A DNA stretch of 64,000 nucleotides from Hydrogenophilales bacterium (GTDB lineage: Bacteria; Pseudomonadota; Gammaproteobacteria; Burkholderiales; Thiobacillaceae), in contig JACPYT010000006.1 of NCBI GenBank assembly GCA_016195805.1, forward strand, positions 96,451-160,450, written 5' to 3'. Below the pieces are notes generated by a model. It did not search any database and was not told the origin of the DNA. It saw only the letters and a program-made list of their open reading frames with translations. Below, piece after piece: positions 50,157 through 59,311 of this stretch (position 1 is its first letter; each line of letters starts with the position of its first letter). The position numbers and the translations under genes were made by a program.

Positions 50157-50233
50157 GGTGATGTAGCTCAGCCGGTTAGAGCGACGGATTCATAATCCGT
50201 AGGTCGGTGGTTCAAGTCCACTCATCACCACCA
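50157..50233 (+). tRNA. tRNA-Met (anticodon CAT)
   Basis: A 77-nt cloverleaf with encoded CCA. Acceptor GGTGATG/CATCACC, anticodon stem ACGGA/TCCGT with loop TTCATAA, T arm GGTGG-TTCAAGT-CCACT. It is not an initiator type. A lysidine-modified tRNA-Ile2 also has anticodon CAT and cannot be excluded by eye. Confidence 0.88.
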
Positions 50234-50296
50234 GCTTCCTTTTCGTAGCGCTTTGCTACGAAATCCCTGCCCCCAGTCTATTCACTGCCCCGGCAT

Positions 50297-50540
50297 ATGA
50301 TCCCAGCAACCGCAGTCGATCGCTTTCCACCCCGATCAATCCCGCGCGAAAGCGGCGTTTCAAGCCTCCCGGACACATCGCGGGAAGCAGGCAACGCTAC
50401 GCACCCGCTGGTACGCCCGACCGCGCGCCTGCCTTTGTCGCGCCTCCTTGCCTACCGGAGTAGGCTGCGTCGTTGCTTCGCGGCAGACACCCGCCCAAAC
50501 GCACCATCGGGTGCGTCCGACTACGGTTGCTAGGATCATG
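50297..50540. repeat. Structured intergenic repeat element, putative diverged copy 3 (244 bp)
   Basis: Terminal inverted repeats of about 22 bp with two mismatches (50297-50318 and 50518-50539, ATGATCCCAGCAACCG at the left). An internal 9-bp pair ACGCACCCG (50399-50407)/CGGGTGCGT (50508-50516) and hairpin CCTAC-CGGA-GTAGG (50451-50464) are present. It shares CCTTTGTCGC and TGCTTCGCGG, flanking a variable small hairpin, with stem B of copy 2. The right repeat contains the AGGA and ATG of miaB. Family membership is less certain than for copies 1 and 2. Confidence 0.55.
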
Positions 50541-51878
50541 AAAAAGATCTACATCAAAACCTTCGGCTGTCAGATGAACGAGTACGACTCGGACAAGATG
50601 GCTGACGTGCTCAACGTGGCCGAAGGCCTGACCCCGACCGACACGCCGGAGGATGCCGACGTCATCCTGTTCAACACCTGCTCGGTGCGCGAGAAGGCGC
50701 AGGAGAAAGTGTTCCACGATCTCGGCCGGGTGCGCCATCTGAAGCAGGCCAATCCCAAGCTCATCATCGGCGTCGGCGGCTGCGTGGCGAGCCAGGAAGG
50801 CGCGGCCATCGTCGCGCGCGCGCCCTTCGTCGACGTGGTGTTCGGCCCGCAGACGCTGCATCGCCTGCCCGAACTGATCGCCAAAAAGCGCGAGACCGGG
50901 CGCGCCCAGGTCGACATCAGTTTCCCCGAAATCGAGAAGTTCGACCACCTGCCGCCGGCGCGCATCGAGGGCGCGTCGGCCTTCGTGTCGATCATGGAAG
51001 GCTGCTCCAAGTACTGCACCTTCTGCGTCGTGCCCTACACGCGCGGCGAGGAAGTCTCGCGCCCGTTCGACGACGTCATCGCCGAAGTGGCCGACCTCGC
51101 CGAACGCGGCGTCAAGGAAGTCACGCTGCTGGGACAGAACGTCAACGCCTACCAGGGCGCGCTGCACGACGGCGGCACTGCCGACTTCGCTTTCCTGCTG
51201 GAGATGGTGCACGAGATCCCGGGCATCGAACGGATCCGCTACACCACCAGCCACCCGCGCGAAATGACGGCGCGGCTGATCGAATGCTACGGCCGCCTGC
51301 CCAAACTGGTGTCGCACCTGCATCTGCCGGTGCAGTCCGGTTCCGACCGCATCCTCGCGGCGATGAAGCGCGGCTACACCGTGCTCGAATTCAAGTCGAT
51401 CGTGCGCAGGCTGCGCGAACAACGGCCCGACCTCTGCCTGTCGTCGGACTTCATCGTCGGCTTCCCGGGCGAGACCGAGGCCGACTTCGAGGCGACCATG
51501 AAACTGATCGAGGACCTCGACTTCGACGCCAGCTTCTCCTTCATCTACAGCAAGCGCCCCGGCACCCCGGCGGCGGACTACCCCGACGACGTCTCGGCCG
51601 AACTGAAGACGCAGCGGCTGATGCGCCTGCAGGCGCAGATCGAGGCGCAGGCGCAGCGGGTCAACCAGGCCATGGTCGGCACCGTGCAGCGCGTGCTGGT
51701 CGAGGGGCACGCCCGCAAGAACGCCGAAGAACTCGCCGGCCGTACCGACAACAACCGCATCGTCAACTTCGCCGGCCAGCCGCGCCTGGTCGGCGGCTTC
51801 GTCGACGTCACCATCACCCAGGCCCTGCCGCACAGCCTGCGCGGCGAAGTCGCCATCACCGAAAGCGAAAGCGCTTGA
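50538..51878 (+). CDS. miaB: tRNA-2-methylthio-N6-dimethylallyladenosine synthase
   Basis: A radical SAM methylthiotransferase modifying A37 of tRNAs. The 446-aa protein has the three N-terminal cluster cysteines (GCQMN, NTCSVRE, GGCVA), the radical SAM motif [15 protein letters not shown] and a C-terminal TRAM domain. ATG 50538 gives the canonical [18 protein letters not shown] start. Its ribosome site (AGGA) and start codon lie in the end of the structured repeat. First gene of miaB-phoH-ybeY-corC. Confidence 0.96.
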   Translation: MKKIYIKTFGCQMNEYDSDKMADVLNVAEGLTPTDTPEDADVILFNTCSVREKAQEKVFHDLGRVRHLKQANPKLIIGVGGCVASQEGAAIVARAPFVDVVFGPQTLHRLPELIAKKRETGRAQVDISFPEIEKFDHLPPARIEGASAFVSIMEGCSKYCTFCVVPYTRGEEVSRPFDDVIAEVADLAERGVKEVTLLGQNVNAYQGALHDGGTADFAFLLEMVHEIPGIERIRYTTSHPREMTARLIECYGRLPKLVSHLHLPVQSGSDRILAAMKRGYTVLEFKSIVRRLREQRPDLCLSSDFIVGFPGETEADFEATMKLIEDLDFDASFSFIYSKRPGTPAADYPDDVSAELKTQRLMRLQAQIEAQAQRVNQAMVGTVQRVLVEGHARKNAEELAGRTDNNRIVNFAGQPRLVGGFVDVTITQALPHSLRGEVAITESESA

Positions 51879-52834
51879 AAACCGACATTGTTGAACTGCG
51901 CCTGGCCCCCGAGGACAACCGGCGGCTGGCCAACCTGTGCGGGCCCATGGACGAGAACCTGCGCCAGATCGAGGCGGCGTTCGACGTCACCATCGGCCGC
52001 CGCGGTTCGAGTTTCCGCTTCAGCGGCGATGCCGCGCAGGCCGAAAAGGGCGCGCAGGCGATCGAGCATTTCTACAACCGCGCGCATGACGAATTGAGCC
52101 TGGACGACATCCAGCTCGGCCTCGTCGAACTCACGCGCGGCCGAGCCGACGAGGAAGGACCCGCGCTGCGCACGCGGCGGGCCGACTTGCGCGCACGCAC
52201 GCCGCGCCAGGGTGAATACATCGAGCAGATCCGCAGCCACGACATCACCTTCGGCATCGGCCCGGCCGGCACCGGCAAGACCTATCTGGCCGTCGCCTGT
52301 GCGGTCGACGCGCTGGAGCGCGAGCAGGTCAAGCGCCTGGTGCTGACGCGCCCGGCGGTGGAAGCAGGCGAGCGGCTCGGCTTCCTGCCGGGTGACCTCA
52401 CGCAGAAGGTCGACCCCTACCTGCGCCCGCTGTACGACGCGCTCTACGACCTGATGGGCTTCGACAAGGTGACGCGGCTGATCGAGCGCCACGCGATCGA
52501 GGTGGCGCCGCTCGCCTTCATGCGCGGGCGCACGCTCAACCATGCCTTCATCATCCTCGACGAGGCGCAGAACACCACGCCTGAGCAGATGCAGATGTTC
52601 CTGACCCGCATCGGCTTCGGCGCGCGTGCGGTGGTCACCGGCGACCCGACGCAGATCGATCTGCCCAAGCACGTCAAGTCCGGCCTGATGGACGCAGCCG
52701 ACGTGTTGCAAGGCGTGCGTGGGCTGGCCTTCACCCACTTCCAGTCCGAGGACGTGGTGCGCCACCCGCTGGTCGGCCGCATCGTCGACGCCTACGCCGC
52801 GCGCCGCGCGGAAACGGACAAACGTGGGGCCTGA
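51875..52834 (+). CDS. ybeZ: PhoH-family ATPase (YbeZ)
   Basis: A 319-aa PhoH-like protein with an N-terminal KH-like region, Walker [11 protein letters not shown] (about 130) and Walker [14 protein letters not shown]. It works with YbeY in rRNA/ribosome metabolism. The start is TTG 51875, overlapping the miaB stop (TTGA, 4 bp); no ATG fits. The longer frame from 51284 is a shadow of miaB. Confidence 0.93.
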   Translation: MKTDIVELRLAPEDNRRLANLCGPMDENLRQIEAAFDVTIGRRGSSFRFSGDAAQAEKGAQAIEHFYNRAHDELSLDDIQLGLVELTRGRADEEGPALRTRRADLRARTPRQGEYIEQIRSHDITFGIGPAGTGKTYLAVACAVDALEREQVKRLVLTRPAVEAGERLGFLPGDLTQKVDPYLRPLYDALYDLMGFDKVTRLIERHAIEVAPLAFMRGRTLNHAFIILDEAQNTTPEQMQMFLTRIGFGARAVVTGDPTQIDLPKHVKSGLMDAADVLQGVRGLAFTHFQSEDVVRHPLVGRIVDAYAARRAETDKRGA

Positions 52835-53267
52835 TTTTAGCCTGGCGGTGCAGTTCGCCAGCGCGGCGGATGAGCTTCCCACCCGTGCCCAGATTCGCCG
52901 CTGGGTCGCCGCTGCGCTGGAACACGCCGCCGAGATCACCGTGCGCATCGTCGACGCCGAGGAGGCGCAGGCGCTCAACCAGGACTACCGCCACAAGGGC
53001 TACGTGCCCAATGTGCTGACCTTCGAATACGGCGAGATTTCACCCGGCGTCCTCGGCGGCGACGTGGTGATCTGCGCCCCGGTGGTCGAACGCGAGGCGC
53101 GCGAGCAGGGCAAACCGCTGCAGCATCATTACGCCCACATGACGATCCATGGCGTGCTGCATCTGCAGGGCTACGACCATCTCGATCCGGCGGACGCCGA
53201 CATCATGGAATCGCGCGAAGCCGTTATACTGAAGCGGTTCCGTATCCCCAATCCCTACACTTCCTGA
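52824..53267 (+). CDS. ybeY: Endoribonuclease YbeY (16S rRNA maturation)
   Basis: A 147-aa single-domain metalloprotein with the zinc motif HGVLHLQGYDH and the upstream RHKGYVPNVLTFEY block. It acts in 16S rRNA 3'-end processing and ribosome quality control. The start is GTG 52824, overlapping ybeZ by 11 bp. corC follows 5 bp later. Confidence 0.95.
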   Translation: MGPDFSLAVQFASAADELPTRAQIRRWVAAALEHAAEITVRIVDAEEAQALNQDYRHKGYVPNVLTFEYGEISPGVLGGDVVICAPVVEREAREQGKPLQHHYAHMTIHGVLHLQGYDHLDPADADIMESREAVILKRFRIPNPYTS

Positions 53268-53272
53268 CGCAA

Positions 53273-54127
53273 ATGGAGTCCGACAGTAGTCCCAAGCCGA
53301 GCCTGCTCGAGCGCATCTCACACTGGCTGATGCGCGAACCCGAAGACCGTGAACAGCTGATCGAGCTGCTGCACGGCGCCTACGAAAACAGTCTGATGGA
53401 TGCCGACGCTCTGGCGATGATCGAGGGCGTGCTGCAGGTGTCCGAGATGCGTGTCGGCGAGATCATGATCCCGCGCGCGCAGATGGACGTCATCGACATC
53501 AACGACGCGCCCGAAGTCTTCATCCCTTTCGTCATCGAAACCGCGCACTCGCGCTTCCCGGTCATCGACAAGGATCGCGACGACGTCATCGGCATCCTGC
53601 TGGCGAAGGACCTGCTGCGCCACTACGCCGAATCCGACAGCGACATCCGCGGCATGCTGCGCCCCGCCGTGTTCATCCCGGAATCGAAGCGGCTCAACGT
53701 GCTGCTGAAGGAATTCCGCTCCAACCGCAACCACATCGCCATCGTCGTCGACGAATACGGCGGCGTCGCCGGACTGGTGACGATCGAGGACGTGCTCGAA
53801 CAGATCGTCGGCGACATCGAGGACGAATACGACTTCGACGAAACCGAGGACAACGTCATCCGCGAAAAGGAAGACGTGTTCCGCGTGAAGGCGGGCACCG
53901 AAATCGCCGACTTCAATGAGGCGCTGGGCGCGAAGTTTTCCGACGAGGAATTCGACACCGTCGGCGGCCTCGTCGTTTCGCGTTTCGGCCATTTGCCCAA
54001 GCGCGGCGAGTCGGTGAAGTTCGACGGCTTCCAGTTCAGCATCCTGCGCGCCGACAGCCGCCGCCTGCACGCCGTGCGCGTGACGCGGCTGGCGCCGGAA
54101 GAGGACGCGCAGCTGCCGCTGGTGTAG
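53273..54127 (+). CDS. corC: CorC/YbeX-family CBS-domain protein
   Basis: A 284-aa cytosolic protein with N-terminal helices, MRVGEIMIPRAQMDVIDI leading into two CBS domains (about 65-185), VDEYGGVAGLVTIEDVLEQI, and a C-terminal CorC/HlyC domain (about 200-278). It is linked to Mg/Co efflux and ribosome homeostasis. In enterobacteria lnt follows in this operon. Here the operon ends and no lnt is present, only an inverted repeat. Confidence 0.93.
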   Translation: MESDSSPKPSLLERISHWLMREPEDREQLIELLHGAYENSLMDADALAMIEGVLQVSEMRVGEIMIPRAQMDVIDINDAPEVFIPFVIETAHSRFPVIDKDRDDVIGILLAKDLLRHYAESDSDIRGMLRPAVFIPESKRLNVLLKEFRSNRNHIAIVVDEYGGVAGLVTIEDVLEQIVGDIEDEYDFDETEDNVIREKEDVFRVKAGTEIADFNEALGAKFSDEEFDTVGGLVVSRFGHLPKRGESVKFDGFQFSILRADSRRLHAVRVTRLAPEEDAQLPLV

Positions 54128-54147
54128 GACGCTGCCTCAGACCTTTG

Positions 54148-54223
54148 CACCGTTCGCCCTGAGCTTGTCGAAGGGCATGTCCGAGTGGGAACAGGGCTTC
54201 GACAAGCTCAGCCCGAACGGTGT
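54148..54223. repeat. Inverted repeat of the CCGTTCGCCCTGAGC/GCTCAGCCCGAACGG type
   Basis: Two arms of about 30 bp (54148-54177 and 54194-54223), including GAGCTTGTCGAAG and its complement CTTCGACAAGCTC, form a long hairpin between convergent corC and the MidA-like gene. This sequence type is interspersed in many proteobacteria, and it may serve as a bidirectional transcript end. Confidence 0.8.
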
Positions 54224-54272
54224 TGTGGCGAGAGCCAAGTCAGAGTGAGCGCTCAAGCGGACATATCGCGGC

Positions 54273-55418
54273 TCAGAGCGAATGCCGCCGATCCCCGCGC
54301 GCAAACCCGGCCAGCGGTGCCACGCTGCCCTTCGTCAGCCCGATTACCTTGAACAGCTCGCCCATCTCCGCCGGCGACACCAGCCGCTGCATTGCGTTGG
54401 CCTGCGGCAGGTAGGCCGCCGCATCGGCAGGCGACGTCTGCAGCAGCAACTCGGTGAGTCCGTTGTTCAACAGAAAATTCGCCTGGCTCGCGTAGCCGGC
54501 GAGTTCCAGTCCCGCACCCATCCCCGCCCGTGCCACCGCGCTGAAATCGACGTGCGCGGTGAGATCGGCGAGCCCCGGCAGATGGAACGGATCGTCGAGC
54601 GCGTGATGGCGGTAATGCACGCGCAGCGTACCCATGTGGCGTTGCGGGTGGTAGTACTCTGCGGCACCGAAGCCGTAGTCGATCATCAGCATCAGGCCGT
54701 GGTCGAACGATTGCGCGAGCGAGGCGATCAGCGCGTCGGCGGCGAGATTGATTTCCGAAAGATAGCCCGGCGCCAGGTTCAACGCTTCGGCGCGCGCGCG
54801 CAGCACGGGGTCGGCGATGGGCCGGTCCTGCCAGGCGAATGACTGGCCCTCCAGTATCACCCCGCGCGCCAGCGGCCCGGCCTCCGTCCAGTGCACCAGC
54901 TCCACCGGCAGCGCGTCGAGTACCTCGTTGCCGAGGATCACGCCCCTGAAACGCCCGGGCAGCGCATCCAGCCACTGCACCCGCCCGGCAAGTTCGGGCC
55001 ATTTGCGCGCGATCGTTTCCTGCTGGCGTGCGCGCAGGTCGGCGCTCACCTCCAGGATCGAATAGCGCGCCGGCAATGCGCCGAGCCGTGCCAGCTCGCC
55101 CAGCATGTCCGCGGCCAGCCGCCCGCTGCCCGCGCCCAGCTCCAGCACCTCGCCGCCGGTCTGCGCCAGCACCGGCGCGATCGCCTGCGCCAGCGTGCGG
55201 CCGAACAGCGGCGTCAGTTCCGGCGCAGTGACGAAATCGCCCGCGGCGCCAAACTTCGCCGCCCCGGCGGCGTAGTAGCCGAGGCCGGGTGCGTACAGCG
55301 CCGCTTCCATGAAACGCGAGAACGGCATCCAGCCGCCGGCGTCTTCGATCAGCGACCGCAGATGCGCAGTCACGCGCTGGCTGTGCGCAAGGGCGTCGGC
55401 GGAGGAAGCTGGGAGCAT
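54273..55418 (-). CDS. MidA/NDUFAF7-like SAM-dependent methyltransferase (COG1565)
   Basis: A 381-aa protein with the family start HLRSLIEDAGGWMPFSRFME, LYAPGLGYYAAG, SAM motif VLELGAGSGRLA, GNEVLDALPVELV and LMLMIDYGFGAAEYYHP. The mitochondrial relative methylates an arginine of complex I; the bacterial substrate is not established. The gene is divergent from the pteridine reductase gene, a frequent pairing in betaproteobacteria. Confidence 0.88.
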   Translation of the reverse strand: MLPASSADALAHSQRVTAHLRSLIEDAGGWMPFSRFMEAALYAPGLGYYAAGAAKFGAAGDFVTAPELTPLFGRTLAQAIAPVLAQTGGEVLELGAGSGRLAADMLGELARLGALPARYSILEVSADLRARQQETIARKWPELAGRVQWLDALPGRFRGVILGNEVLDALPVELVHWTEAGPLARGVILEGQSFAWQDRPIADPVLRARAEALNLAPGYLSEINLAADALIASLAQSFDHGLMLMIDYGFGAAEYYHPQRHMGTLRVHYRHHALDDPFHLPGLADLTAHVDFSAVARAGMGAGLELAGYASQANFLLNNGLTELLLQTSPADAAAYLPQANAMQRLVSPAEMGELFKVIGLTKGSVAPLAGFARGDRRHSL

Positions 55419-55484
55419 CGGGTTCAGGGATAATGCAGAATGGCTGGATAATCCAGAATCGAGTGACTATAAGGGCGAATCCCG

Positions 55485-56225
55485 ATGCATGGCAAAGTCG
55501 TACTGATTACCGGCGGGGCCAAGCGGGTGGGGGCGGCCTCTGCCCGCCTGCTGCATGCGGCCGGCGCCAACCTGATGATCCATTACCGCAGTTCGGCCAC
55601 CGAGGCGCGCGCGCTGCAGGACGAACTCAACGCCGCCCGGCCCGATTCGGTGGCGCTGATCCAGGCCGATCTGCACGACACCCACGGCCTGCCCGCACTG
55701 GTGAACCAGACCGTCGCCACCTTCGGCGGCCTCGACGTGCTGCTCAACAACGCGTCGAGCTTCTATCCCACGCCGGTCGGCACCATCGCCGAGAAGGACT
55801 GGATCGACCTCATGGGCAGCAACCTCAAGGCGCCGATGTTCCTGTCGCAGGCCGCCGCGCCCGAGCTGAGGAAGCGCCACGGCTGCATCATCAACATCAC
55901 CGACATCCACGCCGAACGGCCGATGAAGAGCTACGTCGTCTATTCCGTCGCCAAGGCGGGGCTGGTCGGGCTCACTAAGTCGCTGGCGCGCGAACTGGCG
56001 CCCCAGGTGCGCGTCAACGGCATCGCGCCGGGACCGATCATGTGGCCCGAGGACGACTCGAATTTCGACGAGGTCTCGCGCCAGCGCATCGTCTCGCACA
56101 CCATGCTGAAGCGCGCCGGCGATCCCCACGACATCGCGCTGGCGGTGCGCTTCTTTGCGATGGACACGAACTTCGTGACGGGACAGATCCTGGCGGTGGA
56201 CGGCTGGCGCAGCGCGAAGCTGTAG
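55485..56225 (+). CDS. Pteridine reductase (FolM-like SDR)
   Basis: A 246-aa SDR with the pteridine-reductase form of the nucleotide motif TGGAKRVG, LNNASSFYP, and the catalytic YSVAK (Tyr/Lys). The ITDIHAERP loop replaces the usual Ser region, as in PTR1/FolM. Reduces dihydromonapterin or dihydrobiopterin; one of two SDR genes here. The ATG at 55485 follows GGGCGAAT weakly. The tRNA thiolation gene often found next is absent. Confidence 0.87.
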   Translation: MHGKVVLITGGAKRVGAASARLLHAAGANLMIHYRSSATEARALQDELNAARPDSVALIQADLHDTHGLPALVNQTVATFGGLDVLLNNASSFYPTPVGTIAEKDWIDLMGSNLKAPMFLSQAAAPELRKRHGCIINITDIHAERPMKSYVVYSVAKAGLVGLTKSLARELAPQVRVNGIAPGPIMWPEDDSNFDEVSRQRIVSHTMLKRAGDPHDIALAVRFFAMDTNFVTGQILAVDGWRSAKL

Positions 56226-56432
56226 ACGTCGCCGACACCCGCAGCTTCGCCATGGCCAGTACCTTGTAGAGCCTGAGCGCCGCGAGGCGATTCAATTCGT
56301 CGTCAGCGCGCACGGAGCGCAGGCGCGACAAGATCCTGCGCGAACCGACGCGCAGGAGGTTGCGGTCCAGGGCCCGGCGCGGGGCCGCCGCTGTCGCGTA
56401 TCGACGACAGCGCGCACGCCACACGGCCTCGC
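56226..56432. other. Gap between pteridine reductase and bactofilin, possible minus-strand remnant
   Basis: A minus-strand frame begins TTG 56436, overlapping the bactofilin stop (TTGA), and reads plausible sequence (RADDELNRLAALRLYKVLAM) before running antisense into the pteridine reductase gene without a stop. I do not recognise it; it may be a decayed gene end. No RNA gene or terminator is evident. Confidence 0.25.
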
Positions 56433-57047
56433 TCAACCCTGGCGCCGCTGGCTGCGGAACGTGGAGCCGGAGCGAATCTCCTCGAGCTCCGTGGCCTTTT
56501 CTTCAAGCGCTTCGGACGCCGGGGCCTCCGTCACGGCTTCCGGCAGCTTGGCGAGCGCGGGGCCGGCCGCATGGACCGCGATGTTGCCGGTGATGACGGC
56601 GCCTTCCTCGACCATCAGCGCGCCGTAGCGGATCGTGCCGTTGACACGGCCGGTGGCGTACACCACCAGACGCTTGCGGGCGGTCAGCTCGCCCTCGAAG
56701 GTGCCGCGCACTTCCGCCACGTCGATCTCGGCCTTGCCCGAGAACACGCCGCCCTCGGCGATGCGGATGTCGCGGCTGTTCATCGACGCTTCCACGCGGC
56801 CTTCCACCACCAGGATTTCGCAATCGGTGATCTCGGCGCCCTTCAGCTTGATGTTCGGCCCGACGATGAGCTTGCTGCCCGCGTCGCCCGGGGAAGCCTT
56901 GATGACCTCTGGCGCGGCCGCTTCCTTGACGGTCTCGGCAGGCTTGGGGGATTCGGACGGCTTGGCCGGATAGCCCGTCGGGCCCGTGCGGGCGGAGTCG
57001 GTTCGGGTGCTGCTGGGCGTGCCGGGTTGCATGAAGGATTTGAGCAT
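56433..57047 (-). CDS. Bactofilin (polymer-forming cytoskeletal protein)
   Basis: A 204-aa protein: disordered Pro/Ser/Thr-rich N-terminus (about 1-60), central DUF583/bactofilin beta-helix (about 66-165, KLIVGPNIKLKGAEITDCEIL...GVFSGKAEIDVAEVRGTFEG...GTIRYGALMVEEGAVITG) and an acidic C-terminal tail. Bactofilins polymerise at the inner membrane and scaffold cell-shape or cell-wall enzymes. ATG 57047 is preferred (GAGAGAC upstream) over a longer frame to 57134. No M23 peptidase neighbour is present. Confidence 0.9.
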   Translation of the reverse strand: MLKSFMQPGTPSSTRTDSARTGPTGYPAKPSESPKPAETVKEAAAPEVIKASPGDAGSKLIVGPNIKLKGAEITDCEILVVEGRVEASMNSRDIRIAEGGVFSGKAEIDVAEVRGTFEGELTARKRLVVYATGRVNGTIRYGALMVEEGAVITGNIAVHAAGPALAKLPEAVTEAPASEALEEKATELEEIRSGSTFRSQRRQG

Positions 57048-57428
57048 GGTTCGTCTCTCTCGTATCTGGGTGGTCAAACGGGGGGTACTGCACTCTGGTG
57101 TGGTTGCGCCCGGAACTGGACGCAGGGGTGCCACAGCAACAGACGGGCCAGCACGGGAAACCTGTTGATAAACAGGCGGATAAGAAATTCGGGGGCGTTG
57201 CCCGGGGCAAAAAACAGGAAAAAACGTCGCTCAATGGCGACGCCGAATCGGGGCGTTTTGAAGAAAATTCCTACGAAACAAAAGGATAGGGCAGATTGCG
57301 GCTGTCGTCAGATGGCGACGTGATCGTGAGGCCTGAGGGGATGGGGTTTAACTGTTGAGGTGACCGACGGGCCATAGACGGGCGACAGCCCGCCGCGAGA
57401 ACGCCCGTGTCGACTGCCATGTTCGGCA
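57048..57428. other. Intergenic region with reduced GC before the DUF2971 gene
   Basis: 381 bp without a credible gene. It contains a small palindrome CCTGTT-GATA-AACAGG (57161-57176) and A-rich runs, and from about 57160 onward the composition shifts toward that of the DUF2971 gene. No integrase, tRNA or direct-repeat boundary is visible. Confidence 0.5.
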
Positions 57429-58163
57429 TCAGTACGCGGGACGGTCGTAAAGAGTCGATCGAATCACCGGCACATCTAGTCCATAGCGTCGCGCCAGTTG
57501 CTCTACCAATCGGCCAAACCACAGTGGGGCCGACGGCGAGACGTGAATTGCTTGTATGAGGTCCTTGGGTTCGACGTCAATAGACACGGATGTCGCGTCG
57601 GCAGCAATCTGCTTTTGATTTACGTCTTCCCACGACCAGATGATGGCCCTCAGTTCGGACTCATGTGCAAAGCTAAGACGCTTATGGACAAAAGGAAAGA
57701 ACCCGTTGTTCATAGGAACAGGCGCTTGATCGTAGTCAATGTACTGCACCATGGACGTGCGCGCCATGAGTGGACTCTTCTCCAATACGGCACAGAGCCG
57801 TTGATGGTCAGCTCGAATTGCGACGCCTTCAGGACTTTGGAGATACAGTTTCCACATCGCAGCTGACTCGTATTCAGCTGCATTCCAGCAGCTAATGAAC
57901 ATACCCTCTCGGAACCGCGGAGCGTTCCGGATCATCATCTCGACGGACTTGGCGGGGAAGCCGGACTTCTGCGCCTGCTTCCGAGCCAACGCTACGCCAG
58001 CCCGGGAAAACGCGCCCTCGTACGGATCGTCGAATTGATCCGCGCGCGGGAAGAAGAGCTGGTGGTTCTCCAGCAAGCTCAAGAGCTTTGTCAGATCGGT
58101 GTAGCGCCATAGCGTGCAGTTGCCCGTCGGCGGGAACATCGCTTCATGCTTGTTATCAAGCAC
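57429..58163 (-). CDS. DUF2971-family protein, composition-atypical
   Basis: A 244-aa soluble protein with the DUF2971 pattern: LWRYTDLTKLLSLLENHQLF, FPRADQFDDPYEG, MFISCWNAAEYESAAMWKLY and SELRAIIWSW. The family is of unknown function, patchily distributed and often in accessory islands. Codon usage and GC are visibly lower than in all neighbours, suggesting recent acquisition. The start is GTG 58163, supported by AGGAG 7 bp upstream; ATG 58139 is the alternative. Confidence 0.82.
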   Translation of the reverse strand: MLDNKHEAMFPPTGNCTLWRYTDLTKLLSLLENHQLFFPRADQFDDPYEGAFSRAGVALARKQAQKSGFPAKSVEMMIRNAPRFREGMFISCWNAAEYESAAMWKLYLQSPEGVAIRADHQRLCAVLEKSPLMARTSMVQYIDYDQAPVPMNNGFFPFVHKRLSFAHESELRAIIWSWEDVNQKQIAADATSVSIDVEPKDLIQAIHVSPSAPLWFGRLVEQLARRYGLDVPVIRSTLYDRPAY

Positions 58164-58245
58164 CCTTTGCTCCTGATGTATAACGTTAAATCAACGGCAC
58201 ATCACCCTATAACCGGGAAGGCCCTGCAATCCAACGCGACCATAA

Positions 58246-59256
58246 TCAGCCCAGCTTCTTGTATCCCCGATACCACTCCACCCACTTCCCGATCCCATAC
58301 TCCAGCGACGTCGCCGGCTTGAACCCGGTATCGCGGATCAGGTCGTCCACATCCGCGTAGGTCGCCTGCACGTCGCCGTCCTGCATCGGCAGGAAGTTCT
58401 TCTTCGCGGTTTGTCCCAGCGCGGCTTCGATGGTGCCGATGAAGTCCATCAGCTGCACCGGGGTGTGGTTGCCGATGTTGTAGATGCGGTAGGGCGCGTG
58501 GCTGGTGGCGGGGTCGGGGTGCTTGTGGTCGAAGTCGGGATTGCCCTGCGGGATGCGGTCGAGCACTTTCACGGTACCGTCGGCGATGTCGTCGATGTAG
58601 GTGAAGTCGCGCATCATGTCGCCGTGATTGAAGACGTCGATGGTGCGGCCTTCGAGGATGGCCGAGGTGAACAGCCACGGCGACATGTCGGGCCGGCCCC
58701 AGGGGCCGTAGACGGTGAAGTAGCGCAGGCCGGTGGTCGGCAGGCCGTAGAGATGCGAGTAGGTGTGCGCCATCAACTCGTTGGCCTTCTTGCTCGCGGC
58801 GTACAGACTCACAGGATGGTTGACCGGGTCGTGCACCGAGAACGGGATCTTGGTGTTGGCGCCGTACACGCTCGACGAACTGGCGTAGACGAAGTGCTTG
58901 ACGCCATGGTGGCGGCAGCCTTCGAGCAGGTTGGCGAAGCCGACCAGGTTGGACTGCACGTAGGCGTGCGGATTCTTCAGCGAGTAGCGCACGCCGGCCT
59001 GCGCGGCGAGGTTGATGACGGCGTCGAAGTGACCCTTCTCGAACAGGTCCTCCATCATCATGCGGTCGGAGATGTCGTCCTTGAGGAAGCGGAAGTTGGT
59101 GAAGGGCTTCAGCTGCTCGAGGCGCGCGAGCTTGAGCGCGGGGTCGTAGTAGTCGTTGAGGTTGTCGATGCCGACCACTTCGTCGCCGCGCTTGAGCAGG
59201 ATTTGCGCGACGTGCATGCCGATGAATCCGGCCGCGCCGGTGAGCAGGATTTTCAT
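58246..59256 (-). CDS. NAD-dependent epimerase, UDP-glucuronate 4-epimerase type
   Basis: A 336-aa extended SDR with TGAAGFIGMHVAQ, DNLNDYYDPALK, YASSSSVYG and catalytic YAASKKA. The sequence YDPALKLARLEQL and the GPWGRPDM block fit the UDP-glucuronate to UDP-galacturonate epimerase group supplying surface polysaccharide. The gene is divergent from waaA, an LPS-core gene, which supports a cell-surface role. Confidence 0.9.
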   Translation of the reverse strand: MKILLTGAAGFIGMHVAQILLKRGDEVVGIDNLNDYYDPALKLARLEQLKPFTNFRFLKDDISDRMMMEDLFEKGHFDAVINLAAQAGVRYSLKNPHAYVQSNLVGFANLLEGCRHHGVKHFVYASSSSVYGANTKIPFSVHDPVNHPVSLYAASKKANELMAHTYSHLYGLPTTGLRYFTVYGPWGRPDMSPWLFTSAILEGRTIDVFNHGDMMRDFTYIDDIADGTVKVLDRIPQGNPDFDHKHPDPATSHAPYRIYNIGNHTPVQLMDFIGTIEAALGQTAKKNFLPMQDGDVQATYADVDDLIRDTGFKPATSLEYGIGKWVEWYRGYKKLG

Positions 59257-59311
59257 TGTTTGGCCTCCAGAGTGGCATCGATTCTAGCATCGGCCCCTTT
59301 ACAATCCGGCG

